From NCBI RefSeq assembly GCF_025152405.1, contig NZ_CP102292.1, forward strand, positions 1,612,001-1,676,000: DNA of 64,000 nt, written 5' to 3'. The notes below the pieces were generated by a model. The model was given only the letters and a program-made list of their open reading frames with translations. It was not told the DNA's origin and did not search any database. This stretch comes from [Ruminococcus] lactaris ATCC 29176 (lineage in GTDB: Bacteria > Bacillota > Clostridia > Lachnospirales > Lachnospiraceae). Positions 9,005 to 18,067 of this stretch are shown here, in pieces (position 1 is the first letter of the stretch; the number at the start of each line of letters is the position of its first letter). A program made the position numbers and the translations under genes.

Positions 9005-11707
9005 TTACTCCTCCTTACGTCTGCTTGAAATCAATGTTACTATCCCGTGCGGCATCACCGACTTAATACCTTTTTTCACGTAATACGTGCTTTTCTTCTT
9101 TTCAGTATTTTTCTTTTCGGGATTTTTATTTTCGGGATTTTTATTTTCAGACTTCCTGCCGTCCCTTTTTCTGGCAGAAGCCTTACTTTTTTCTTCCTGA
9201 ACCGGTATTTCCTGTTCAGCCTCCCCCTCATTTTCTTCAACCGGCTTCTCAGGAATCACATACTTCCCATCCGGTTTCTTTCTGAGATACTGCATCACAT
9301 AACTGTATGCCTCAGGATACAGACTGAGACTTTCAAAAAAGTCCCACGCCTCCTGCCTCATCTGCCGGTCACAGTACCAGTTCAACTGCCTGTATACCAG
9401 TGGAGCGATCAGGAAACGGAATACATATTCCTTTTTCCCTGCAGTGTATCCGTCATTAATGATAGTTCTTAAAATGGAATGGATCTCATGTCCAAGTGAA
9501 AGTTTTTCCTCCTGGATTTTTTTCCGTTCCCCTTTCAGATACCGATAAACGTTCAGATCATAATATCGGATCGTATCAATTTCCCTGATACTGAGAGCCT
9601 GCCACTGCCGGTCAACGCTCTCCTTACCCGATGCACAGAATTTCGAGATGCTCTCAAGTTTCTCTGTTCTGTATACTGCTGTGGATAACAGAGGACCGGA
9701 ATCTTTAAATCCATATCCCGGATACAAAAGATCTTCAAACCGGTACTGACTTCCATCCATCAGCATATCATAATCAGCTATTTCTTCCAGAAGACTTTTT
9801 TCATAATCTGCATAAGAGCCTCTGCAAAGAACAACATCCGCTTCTTCCTTTTGCAGTCTTTCGATCAGTTCTGCAAACTGCTCAGTGTCTACCCAGTCAT
9901 TTCCATGGATCAAAGCCGTATACTTTCCTGCTGCACTTCGGATTCCCTCTTTTATCATACACCCCACATCTGTCTCTGCCGGATGCACGAATCGCAGAAC
10001 CTCTCCTCCCAGTCGCATAAATTCGTCTTTTTCTTCTGCCTCCAGCTCCGTTCCCGTATCAGAGAGCAGAATCTCGATCTTTCCATTATACTTCTGATTC
10101 AGCAAAGATAAAAGACATTTTTTCGTCTTTTTATGTTCTGCCGGGTTCAATACAAGTACCGAAAGCACCGGCGGGCGTTCCACTTTTTTAGGAAACGATT
10201 CCCTTGGAGTTCTGCTCAGGACCTGTCTCTGCCGGATCAGTTCAATCTCTTTCTCTACAGTTTTCTCCACGCAGAAATTTTCTCTCGTAAACTCTGAAAG
10301 TTCTCTGCTGATCTTCAGATACTCTTCCGGATTATAATACAATCTTTCAATGATCTGTGCAAGTTCCAGCGGATCTTCCGGATCTGCCAGTGTATGAAAC
10401 CGTTCCTCCTGCATAAAATATCCATTGGACGTTACCCTGGATCCGATCACGACCAGTCCCGACGAAGCACACTCTCCCATGGATACCGGATGTGCATCAT
10501 GCCTTGACGGGAGCAGGGCGATTCCCTGCTCTTTATAAATCTCAGAAAGCTTATCGTTCGGAATAAATGTTCTGTGAAAATGGACATTTTCAAACTGCCT
10601 GAGCGGTTCTGTCAGCACTTCGTAAAAATCCCCATCTCCATATATTTCAAAACTCAGTTCTTTGAAAAATTCTTTTCTCGATAATTCAAGGATTGCCCGC
10701 ACACTCAGATCCAGGGAATGTACCATGCAGTTGTCAAATTTTCTGATAATAATGATCTTTTTCCTGTCCTCTGCATTCTTTGCATGATATGGAAATCGCT
10801 GTTCATTGATCACATTATTGATCACACTGCTGTTCTTAAATTTCAGGCGATGCTGCTCTTCCGCAAACTCTTTCAGCCACTTTGATACAAAGACCCATTC
10901 CGCATTATCCATCTGTGAGTATTTTTTAATGAACGCATCCCGCCTGTCAAAAACTTCCGCTGAATTTGTCCTTATAAGCGGTCTTGTGAAATACGGTCTT
11001 ACCAGATTTTCAACATACCTGTAAATGGACTCTGCCCCATGGCAGATAAAAATAAGCTGATCCGGCGGATAAACATATCCATCATAGATCGACATCAGAT
11101 TTTCATCCACAAAATGAGTCACGATCACATGATACTGCCTTGAATCTAAAAGCTGCTTCAACGTTCCGTAATTTCCCTGCAGCACCGGGATTCCCTCCAG
11201 CTCATAAGACATCTCGTACCAGTTGGATGCCAGAATGGATGCAACCTGGATATGGATTCCCTTTTTCTGATATTCTTTATTTCTTGAATGTGCAAATGCA
11301 CATAAATACAGATTCGCAAATGATGGATAATTCGGAACTACCACCAGTACATCTTTGGCCCCGGAGCACTCCGATGCAAGATAATAAGGCTGACTCAGTT
11401 CCTCAATTTCAATCTCATCAAACTTCAATGTCGATTCCGCAGAAATCACAAGTTCCACTTCCAGCCGAACCGGTGTCGTCAGCTCCATAACAGCCGTAGA
11501 ACCGGCTAAGACCGGGTAATACTTATTAATATTGATGTATCCCCCGGCATTTTCTCCGCTTCCTCTGAAAGTAATCTTACAATATTTAGTTTCAGGATCT
11601 GTAAATTCTATGGCTTCTCCCGCTTCAAGTACCAGTCTTTCTGAAGAGTCATTCTTTATCACAGACTCTGTCAGTCCAAAAGTCCCGGCGGTCATCTTCT
11701 TAATCAT
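9005..11707 (-). CDS. Dual-domain glycosyltransferase (GT4-like plus GT2) with basic tail
   Basis: A 900-residue protein. Residues about 1-115 form a beta-rich N-terminal region without a recognised motif. Residues about 115-520 look like a GT-B glycosyltransferase (VVPNYPSFANLYLCAFAHSRN; GIALLPSRHDAHPVSMGECASSGLVVIGS near 400-430). Residues about 540-780 form a GT2 domain (LSVLVLNPAEHKKTKKCLLSLL, LIHGNDWVD, where a typical DxD is replaced by GNDW). The last 70 residues are a highly charged Lys/Glu/Asn linker ending in a short hydrophobic-basic segment. Such fused enzymes add two sugars or build polymer backbones in wall polymer loci, next to ABC exporters as here. The polymer is unknown. Confidence 0.78.
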   Translation of the reverse strand: MIKKMTAGTFGLTESVIKNDSSERLVLEAGEAIEFTDPETKYCKITFRGSGENAGGYININKYYPVLAGSTAVMELTTPVRLEVELVISAESTLKFDEIEIEELSQPYYLASECSGAKDVLVVVPNYPSFANLYLCAFAHSRNKEYQKKGIHIQVASILASNWYEMSYELEGIPVLQGNYGTLKQLLDSRQYHVIVTHFVDENLMSIYDGYVYPPDQLIFICHGAESIYRYVENLVRPYFTRPLIRTNSAEVFDRRDAFIKKYSQMDNAEWVFVSKWLKEFAEEQHRLKFKNSSVINNVINEQRFPYHAKNAEDRKKIIIIRKFDNCMVHSLDLSVRAILELSRKEFFKELSFEIYGDGDFYEVLTEPLRQFENVHFHRTFIPNDKLSEIYKEQGIALLPSRHDAHPVSMGECASSGLVVIGSRVTSNGYFMQEERFHTLADPEDPLELAQIIERLYYNPEEYLKISRELSEFTRENFCVEKTVEKEIELIRQRQVLSRTPRESFPKKVERPPVLSVLVLNPAEHKKTKKCLLSLLNQKYNGKIEILLSDTGTELEAEEKDEFMRLGGEVLRFVHPAETDVGCMIKEGIRSAAGKYTALIHGNDWVDTEQFAELIERLQKEEADVVLCRGSYADYEKSLLEEIADYDMLMDGSQYRFEDLLYPGYGFKDSGPLLSTAVYRTEKLESISKFCASGKESVDRQWQALSIREIDTIRYYDLNVYRYLKGERKKIQEEKLSLGHEIHSILRTIINDGYTAGKKEYVFRFLIAPLVYRQLNWYCDRQMRQEAWDFFESLSLYPEAYSYVMQYLRKKPDGKYVIPEKPVEENEGEAEQEIPVQEEKSKASARKRDGRKSENKNPENKNPEKKNTEKKKSTYYVKKGIKSVMPHGIVTLISSRRKEE

Positions 11708-11739
11708 CAGTTTCTCCTTTGATCCGCACCATACTATGA

Positions 11740-12495
11740 TTATTTTGAAACCTGACTGTCATAATAAGCCTGACAAACCTTTTCTGTATTCCCGCTCATC
11801 ACAACTTTTCCATGATCCAGCCACACTACCTTGTCACAAAGACTTCTGATCGAATCAATGGAATGTGATACATATAATACCGTCGTACCACCAGTAATCA
11901 TACTTCTCATCTTGGCCTCACTCTTCTGCTGGAAATTCAGATCTCCTACCGACAGGATCTCATCCACGATCAGAATTTCAGGATCTACCTGTGTTGCAAT
12001 CGAGAATGCAAGTCTTGCAACCATACCACTTGAAAAATTCCGCACCGGAACTTCCAAAAAGTCCTGCAATTCTGAAAATGAAACGATCTCATCAAACTTC
12101 TGATCGATAAATTCTCTGGAATATCCCAGAATAGAGCCGTTCAGATAAATATTCTCACGTGCCGTAAGATCCATATCAAATCCTGCTCCCAGCTCGATCA
12201 TAGGACAGATATTTCCCGCTACAGTGATCTTTCCTTCTGTCGGCTTCATAACTCCGGAAACCACTTTCAGAAGCGTACTTTTTCCTGCACCGTTCCCACC
12301 GACGAATCCGACAACCTCGCCCCGTTCCACTTCAAAATTCACATGCTTTAATGCCCAGAAATCTTTATTTCCCTTTTTCTCATCTTTCTTTTTCGGCTTA
12401 AACATATTGATGAAAAATAACTTCAGCGAAAAATTTTTCTCTATGCCAAGATTAAATTTCATCGAGACATCTTCAACTTTTATCATGCTGTCCAT
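11740..12495 (-). CDS. ABC transporter ATP-binding protein for polysaccharide/teichoic acid export
   Basis: The 251-residue ATPase has Walker A GGNGAGKST, Q-loop region PMIELGAGFD, signature FSSGMVARLAFSIA, Walker B ILIVDEILSVGD and the H-switch YVSHS. The sequence IELGAGFDMDLTARENIYLNGSILG is characteristic of Wzt/TagH/KpsT exporters. It ends soon after the nucleotide-binding domain, so it lacks the C-terminal glycan-binding domain of long Wzt proteins. It works with the permease encoded just upstream to move lipid-linked polymer across the membrane. Start at 12495 has AAGAGGTG; an internal ATG at 12486 is also possible. Confidence 0.93.
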   Translation of the reverse strand: MDSMIKVEDVSMKFNLGIEKNFSLKLFFINMFKPKKKDEKKGNKDFWALKHVNFEVERGEVVGFVGGNGAGKSTLLKVVSGVMKPTEGKITVAGNICPMIELGAGFDMDLTARENIYLNGSILGYSREFIDQKFDEIVSFSELQDFLEVPVRNFSSGMVARLAFSIATQVDPEILIVDEILSVGDLNFQQKSEAKMRSMITGGTTVLYVSHSIDSIRSLCDKVVWLDHGKVVMSGNTEKVCQAYYDSQVSK

Positions 12496-12506
12496 ACTGC
12501 ACCTCT

Positions 12507-13298
12507 TTATACATAATAAATAAACTTGTCCTGATTCTTTCTAAATACGACTGCTCCGATGATCAGACTTGCGATCGAAGAAATAATACATGCCGCAAAA
12601 TCCATGGACGTCGGAATCTGATGATACAAAATGATCGTTCTTGCAAAAGTAATAATATGATATAACGGATTCAGCTTCAGAACCATCTGCAATCTCGGAT
12701 CTAACATATTAATATCATACATGATTGGGGTCATATAAGATAAAATCTGTATAATAATTCCATAAATATAGAACATATCCCTCAGAAATACTGAAACTGT
12801 CGCAAGGAACAGACTGACTCCCAGTGTAAATACAAATAAGAAAATAAAGGAAAGCGGAAGCAGAAAATGATAAATATTCAGCCCCGTTCCTGTCAGGATG
12901 ATCACCGCATACAAAGGAATCAGTGTCAACAGGAAATTAATCCCCACAAATAAACACTTTGATAACGGGAAAATATATTTTGGAATATAGATCTTATTAA
13001 TCAGTGAAAAGTTTGCAACGACCGAACTCATCGAAAGGTTGCTTGCCTCATTAAAATAATTAAAAAATACAAGACCCGTCAGCAAATACGTCAGGTAATT
13101 TACTCCCGGTGTCGAGAACTTGAATACATTGGTAAATACGATTGCCATAACGCACATCATCAGAATCGGATTCAGTAAGCTCCACAGCACTCCCAGCACA
13201 GATCTTTTATATTTAACTTTAAAATCTCTGGAGATCAACTGTTCCAGCAAAAAAGAATACCGCTTCAGACTCAGACAAATATTTTTAACAGTTTTCAT
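12507..13298 (-). CDS. ABC-2 type polysaccharide/teichoic acid export permease
   Basis: A 263-residue membrane protein with six hydrophobic segments. The motifs LEQLISRDFKVKYKRSVLGVLWSLLNPILMM near the N-terminus and LSYMTPIMYD and KLNPLYHIITFARTI in the second half identify the TagG/Wzm/KpsM group. The chosen start at 13298 has AAGGAAG 6 bases upstream; an upstream ATG at 13325 lies almost at the predicted transcription start and lacks a ribosome site. It is the first gene behind the promoter at 13333-13361, with the ATPase gene 11 bases downstream. Confidence 0.92.
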   Translation of the reverse strand: MKTVKNICLSLKRYSFLLEQLISRDFKVKYKRSVLGVLWSLLNPILMMCVMAIVFTNVFKFSTPGVNYLTYLLTGLVFFNYFNEASNLSMSSVVANFSLINKIYIPKYIFPLSKCLFVGINFLLTLIPLYAVIILTGTGLNIYHFLLPLSFIFLFVFTLGVSLFLATVSVFLRDMFYIYGIIIQILSYMTPIMYDINMLDPRLQMVLKLNPLYHIITFARTIILYHQIPTSMDFAACIISSIASLIIGAVVFRKNQDKFIYYV

Positions 13299-13332
13299 CT
13301 TATCTTCCTTTCTCTTGGTATACATCTTTGTT

Positions 13333-13361
13333 ATGATAAACTAAATTGCCTGTAGTGTCAA
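13333..13361 (-). promoter_or_regulatory. Internal promoter of the ABC exporter sub-operon
   Basis: On the minus strand TTGACA (13356-13361), a 17-base spacer and TATCAT (13333-13338). The -35 box is perfect. It lies 35 bases before the permease start and splits the long minus-strand gene run into two transcription units. Confidence 0.72.
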
Positions 13362-13422
13362 TATTCTGGCTATTCAGCTTTTATTAAAAAATCCTTAACA
13401 GCAGGTTTTCATGAGTCGATCT

Positions 13423-13848
13423 TTATTCACTTTTCTCTTCTCTGAATACCACAAACCGCTGGCCTAAATAGTTCATTCCCACGAAAATACACATTCCCGC
13501 CAGCATGGCTATATTTTCCTGAGTCTTCACACTAAATCCGGAAAAGATCCATGCTGCCACCGGTTTTGCCAGTCCATATGCCACCAGATAACATCCCGCA
13601 ATGTTCACAACAAATTTCAGCACAGTCTTTGCACTTTTCTGATGATTTTTAAAAGTAAAATACTTGTTCAGAAAATAGCTCACAATACTGCCTACTATAT
13701 AATTTCCGGCACTCGACACCCAATAACTGCAGCCAAGACAATTATATAATCCAAACATTGTTCCTGTTCCAACCAGTGTATTGATCACTCCGACCAGTAA
13801 AAATTTCACTGTTGTTATATCAATCAACTTCTGTTTCTTCTCTTTCAT
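13423..13848 (-). CDS. GtrA-like flippase family membrane protein
   Basis: A 141-residue protein with four hydrophobic segments. LLVGVINTLVGTGTMFGLYN near the N-terminus and GNYIVGSIVSYFLNKYFTFKN in the middle are the GtrA signature. GtrA-like proteins are thought to flip undecaprenyl-phosphate-linked sugars so that they can be attached to a polymer outside the cell. The gene follows the DUF6056-like membrane protein with no spacer, and the matching GtrB-type glycosyltransferase is at 15199. Confidence 0.85.
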   Translation of the reverse strand: MKEKKQKLIDITTVKFLLVGVINTLVGTGTMFGLYNCLGCSYWVSSAGNYIVGSIVSYFLNKYFTFKNHQKSAKTVLKFVVNIAGCYLVAYGLAKPVAAWIFSGFSVKTQENIAMLAGMCIFVGMNYLGQRFVVFREEKSE

Positions 13849-15171
13849 TTACTCTGCCACTCCGATTATCGATTCAACTTGATAGTACGCAGCCATTGCT
13901 GCATTATTCCATACATACTGATTGGCCACATCCAAATCTGCAAGCCCCTTCAATGCTGCATATTCCGTCTCCGGTATGACTACCGGAAGCGTCAGATTCT
14001 TCTCACCTGCCGCAATCTGCTCTTTTGCAAGCCTGTCTCTCGCCATGCATTTTGCATAGGTATTATAAATATCCCAGCTTCCGTGGAAAAACTGAACAGT
14101 AAAAAATACAAGAAGAATCCAGCAGGAGCAGGTAACTGCTATTCCGATTTTTCTGTGCCAGAACTCCTCAACCATGATCAAGATCCCGACGATCAGGAAA
14201 AGGGCTGATGAAAGCATATTCCGCTCCGGGTAATAAGAGGCAACTGTATGCATAAAATTTGTAATCAGGCTTGCAGCTAAAAAGAAAAGTGCAATCCATG
14301 TTTTTTTATACCATTCCAAAATCACCGAACATACGATCAGTACAATCAGGATCAGCAATAAAATAAGCAGATGTTCTACATAAAGATCCATCGCATTGAT
14401 AAAATTGTCCACATAGCCGTGCAGACCGGATGTGGCAACTTTATTTTTCAATGTACCCGGTGCCGTCATCATAAAAAGAAATCCTGCCAGCATCGTCAAG
14501 ACACTTCCCATTCCCCATACCGGAATTTTTTCTTTCTTCATCCACCTGTGATATGCCAGTAATAAGACCGCAAGCACGATTGTCCCGAAGGAGGCTGTCT
14601 CCAGATAATCTCCCATGGCAAATCCGGCAACAAGAAACAGAATTTTCTGAATCTTACCTTCCATTACTTTTTCATTCTTTGCCAGCTTCATAAAAGGATA
14701 TAAATAGTAAAGTGAAAAAGTACAGCCCCACAGATAATTACACGATCCGTCCAGCCAGAGCATCGTCTGTCCAAATGCCGGTGCAAAATACCAGACCAGA
14801 CCAAAAATGCTTACCAGTGCCAGTGCATTTCTTTTTTTATTCCAGAATAAATACCGATATAGAATCAGGATCAGCATGGTAAAAATCACTGCATTCACCA
14901 CATCAAAAATCCCGGACGGCAACAGCAAAAAAAGCTGAACAAAAAAATGTGCCACCAGTCTTCCGTTCATTCCTTTCGCATGTGCATACATGGATGGAAA
15001 AATATCCCACACCGTCTGTATCTTCTTATGTGTAGCAAAGCTGTTCATATAAGAATAGTCATCTGCTGCATAAAAGGTATAATGGTTCAGAAGGAACATG
15101 ATGCCAAAAATTCCTGCCACAAGCAGGTAAAATAAATACTTGTTCCCATTCATTTTTCTGAGCGTCTTCAT
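13849..15171 (-). CDS. Polytopic membrane protein, GtrC/DUF6056-like putative glycosyltransferase
   Basis: A 440-residue membrane protein with about eleven hydrophobic segments and a first extracytoplasmic loop containing YAADDYSYMNSF and GRLVAHFF. An acidic pair after TM1 is typical of GT-C enzymes that use lipid-phosphate sugars. I recall similar Lachnospiraceae proteins as DUF6056, which I cannot verify here. Sitting between GtrB- and GtrA-like genes (stop adjacent to the gtrA start, 27 bases after gtrB), it is the best candidate for the transferase that moves the flipped sugar onto the polymer. Confidence 0.62.
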   Translation of the reverse strand: MKTLRKMNGNKYLFYLLVAGIFGIMFLLNHYTFYAADDYSYMNSFATHKKIQTVWDIFPSMYAHAKGMNGRLVAHFFVQLFLLLPSGIFDVVNAVIFTMLILILYRYLFWNKKRNALALVSIFGLVWYFAPAFGQTMLWLDGSCNYLWGCTFSLYYLYPFMKLAKNEKVMEGKIQKILFLVAGFAMGDYLETASFGTIVLAVLLLAYHRWMKKEKIPVWGMGSVLTMLAGFLFMMTAPGTLKNKVATSGLHGYVDNFINAMDLYVEHLLILLLILIVLIVCSVILEWYKKTWIALFFLAASLITNFMHTVASYYPERNMLSSALFLIVGILIMVEEFWHRKIGIAVTCSCWILLVFFTVQFFHGSWDIYNTYAKCMARDRLAKEQIAAGEKNLTLPVVIPETEYAALKGLADLDVANQYVWNNAAMAAYYQVESIIGVAE

Positions 15172-15198
15172 TTTCTTTTTCCCGTCTTTCTTTTTCTA

Positions 15199-16143
15199 TT
15201 ATTCTGACTCACTTTCTTCTTTTATATTGGTCTCCTGGATCAGATAAACCGGTCTTTTCTTTACTTCAAAATAAATTCTTCCAATATACTCTCCAATGAC
15301 ACCAATAGAAAAAAGCTGGATTCCTCCCAACGTCGTGATTAGAAGGATCGTCGTAAAATATCCCGGTGCATCGATCCCATGAAGCAGGATCTCTATCAGC
15401 AGATACAGCAGATAAAGGATACTGATCCCCATAAAAATCCCTCCAAGATAAATGCAGATCCGCAATGGCTGGTTATTAAATGATAAAATCCCATCTACTC
15501 CATATGACAGAAGCGATTTAAAGGACCACTTGCTGTTTCCTCCTGCACGCTCCTGATTCTCGTATTCGATGTAGATCTGATTAAAGCCGACCCACGAAAA
15601 TAATCCCTTTGAAAACCGGTTATTCTCCTTCAGTTCCAACAACGCATGAATCGTGCGTCTGGATAAAAGCCTGAAATCACCTGCTCCATCGACCATTTCT
15701 ACATTCACCAGTTTGTTCGCCAGCTTATAATACAATTTTGCAAAAACAATTGATAATCTCGAATCGCCTTTTCTGTTCCTTTTCGCAATGACCTGGTCAT
15801 ATCCCTCCTGATATTTCTCGTACATCTGCACGATCAGCTCCGGCGGATGCTGCAGATCCGCATCCATGATCACTGCACAACTTCCCTTGCAATGTTCCAG
15901 CCCGGAAAGCATTGCTGCCTCTTTTCCAAAGTTCCTGCTAAAAGAAATGTATTTTATTTTTTCTGACCTTCCGGCAAGTTTTTTCAGGAAAGCTAACGTA
16001 TCATCCTTACTTCCATCATTTACAAAAATAATTTCAAAATCAAATGCCCTGCCCGTACACGTATCCACGATTGCCTTTGCAGTCCGCTCAATCACTGCTC
16101 CTTCATTATAGCATGGAACAATCACTGACAATAATTCTCTCAT
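15199..16143 (-). CDS. GtrB-type undecaprenyl-phosphate glycosyltransferase (GT2 with two TM helices)
   Basis: The 314-residue protein has a GT-A domain (LSVIVPCYNEGAVIERT, FVNDGSKDDTL, AVIMDADLQHPPELI with the metal-binding DAD, and SRNFGKEAAMLSGLEH). Two hydrophobic segments follow at about residues 228-290, then IGVIGEYIGRIYFEVKKRPVYLI, all standard for GtrB/Dpm1-like enzymes. It transfers a sugar from UDP-sugar to undecaprenyl phosphate on the cytoplasmic side. With the two following genes it forms a complete three-part side-chain glycosylation module. Confidence 0.92.
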   Translation of the reverse strand: MRELLSVIVPCYNEGAVIERTAKAIVDTCTGRAFDFEIIFVNDGSKDDTLAFLKKLAGRSEKIKYISFSRNFGKEAAMLSGLEHCKGSCAVIMDADLQHPPELIVQMYEKYQEGYDQVIAKRNRKGDSRLSIVFAKLYYKLANKLVNVEMVDGAGDFRLLSRRTIHALLELKENNRFSKGLFSWVGFNQIYIEYENQERAGGNSKWSFKSLLSYGVDGILSFNNQPLRICIYLGGIFMGISILYLLYLLIEILLHGIDAPGYFTTILLITTLGGIQLFSIGVIGEYIGRIYFEVKKRPVYLIQETNIKEESESE

Positions 16144-16174
16144 CGCCTGATTCCTTCCTTTTTGCAGATCTTCT

Positions 16175-18061
16175 TTACAGATATCTCTTGACAGCTACTC
16201 TCCAGGTTCCTCTGTCCCATTTTTCATAATAATCCACGTCATGAATAATAGTTCCGTATTTTGGACTTAATGCATGGATGATCTGGTTATTCCCTATATA
16301 TAATGCCATATGAGAGACTCCACTTCCTTCTGTATAGCATACCAGATCTCCCGGCTTCCACTGACTTATATCCCATGGATCGATCCAGGTTCCTCCCTGT
16401 GCCTGCTCATGAGCGAGTCTCGGAACTGACACACCAAGCTGAGCCATAGCCCACTGCGTAAATCCACTACAGTCCCATCCACCGGTTGTTGCTCCGCCCC
16501 AGCGGTATGGAACCCATGTATAAGTACAAATTTCCGCTATTTTAGCCGGAACATCATTAAGCAGTCTTCCAGAAGTATCAAATCGGCAATTCACTCCATC
16601 AATTATCACTGTATCATTTGTAATCAAATATCCATAACTGTTATAATAGTAGCGATTACCATCCTTCTCTCTCCAGCCTGTATACATTTTTCCACTATCT
16701 GCAAAATAATACCAGATACCATCAATCTCCAGACCCTTATTTCTTGCAAGTTTTCCATCCGCCTGATAATAGTATTTTTCACCCGCTTTTGTACGCCAGT
16801 AATCTTTCTTCATATCACCTGAAGCATCAAAATAATACCAGTCAGTTCCATCTTGCACACTATCATCAAATGCCTGTCGACCCATCGGCGTAAAGCCGAT
16901 CACTTTTTCATTCTCTGTCTTCAATCCACGATATGCTGCTCCGTTGCTCTGGAAAATATACCGGTATCCTCCAATCTTCAAATCCCGATCCATCACCAAA
17001 TGACCTTCCTCATCATAATAGTACCAGTCTGCACCTTTCTGACGGAACTGAGATTCATAACGTCTTCCACTTCCATCCAGATAATACCAGTAACCATTAA
17101 ATTGTATCCCTGCATTCAGGATCAGATGCCCCTGATCATCATAATAATAATATCCAGTATCTTTCTCTCTCCAGTCAGAATACAGCATTTTTCCATCTTT
17201 CTGGAAATAATACCAGTAACCATCTATCTGGCTTCCCATGTCGGTCAGGCAGGATCCCTGCTGATCATAATAATATGCTCCGTCTTCACCGACAGACCAG
17301 CCTGTATAAACTGCACCACTTCCTGTAAACTTATAGTGCTTTCCATTGATATCCAGCTCTCTGTTCAGCACAAGATATCCATTTTCATCATAATAGTACC
17401 ACGTATCGTCTTTCTGGCGGAACTGAGACACATACTTTTTCCCGTTTTCATCCACATAATACCAGTGTCCGTTTATCCCTATTCCACGATTCATCACCAA
17501 ATGGGCTGCTTCATCATAATAATAGTAATTTCCTGCTTTTTCTCTCCAGCCAGAACTTAGTATCTTTCCATCCTTCTGGAAATAATACCAGTAACCATCT
17601 ATCTGCTTTCCGGTATCTTCTAAACGGCTTCCATTTGTCTCATAATAGTAAGTATCTGTTCCATCTGTATACCATCCTCTATAAATTGCACCATTTTCTG
17701 TAAATTTATAATGTCTTCCATTAATATCCATCTCCTGGTTCATTACCAGATGCCCATTCGCATCATAATAATACCATTCCCCATTTTTTTCTCTCCAGTA
17801 ATTTTTCTGCATTGCACCTGTTGCATCAAAATAGTACCAGTAACCGTCAATTTCACATCCGGCATCATAAAGCTTTATTCCGTCAATATAAAAAAATGTG
17901 TCATTGTCACCTGTTACCCAGCCATTCGCATACTCAGAAACTCCTTGTCCATTTTCTGCAAGATCCTTGTTCTCCGAAATCTCTGTATCTGCATGGGCTG
18001 GCACTGCACTCCCCATCGCAAGTACCATCGACATCATAAAAATTACTGCCTTATTTTTCAT
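16175..18061 (-). CDS. Secreted NlpC/P60 peptidase with cell-wall-binding repeats
   Basis: A 628-residue exported protein. Residues 1-25 are a signal peptide ending near VPAHA. Residues about 45-500 are Trp/Tyr-rich wall-binding repeats (GYWYYFDATGAMQKNYWREKNG pattern). Residues about 506-628 are an NlpC/P60 domain: VPYRWGGATTGGWDCSGF holds the nucleophile Cys531, VSHMALYIG holds His584 and IIHALSP holds His596, a complete triad. Such enzymes cut the gamma-D-Glu to diamino acid bond in peptidoglycan stems. The gene starts 6 bases after the flippase stop, with AAAAAGGAG upstream, so it is co-transcribed with polymer genes. Repeat sequence is closest to the VanW protein gene at 1875. Confidence 0.9.
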   Translation of the reverse strand: MKNKAVIFMMSMVLAMGSAVPAHADTEISENKDLAENGQGVSEYANGWVTGDNDTFFYIDGIKLYDAGCEIDGYWYYFDATGAMQKNYWREKNGEWYYYDANGHLVMNQEMDINGRHYKFTENGAIYRGWYTDGTDTYYYETNGSRLEDTGKQIDGYWYYFQKDGKILSSGWREKAGNYYYYDEAAHLVMNRGIGINGHWYYVDENGKKYVSQFRQKDDTWYYYDENGYLVLNRELDINGKHYKFTGSGAVYTGWSVGEDGAYYYDQQGSCLTDMGSQIDGYWYYFQKDGKMLYSDWREKDTGYYYYDDQGHLILNAGIQFNGYWYYLDGSGRRYESQFRQKGADWYYYDEEGHLVMDRDLKIGGYRYIFQSNGAAYRGLKTENEKVIGFTPMGRQAFDDSVQDGTDWYYFDASGDMKKDYWRTKAGEKYYYQADGKLARNKGLEIDGIWYYFADSGKMYTGWREKDGNRYYYNSYGYLITNDTVIIDGVNCRFDTSGRLLNDVPAKIAEICTYTWVPYRWGGATTGGWDCSGFTQWAMAQLGVSVPRLAHEQAQGGTWIDPWDISQWKPGDLVCYTEGSGVSHMALYIGNNQIIHALSPKYGTIIHDVDYYEKWDRGTWRVAVKRYL

Positions 18062-18067
18062 TTTGAT

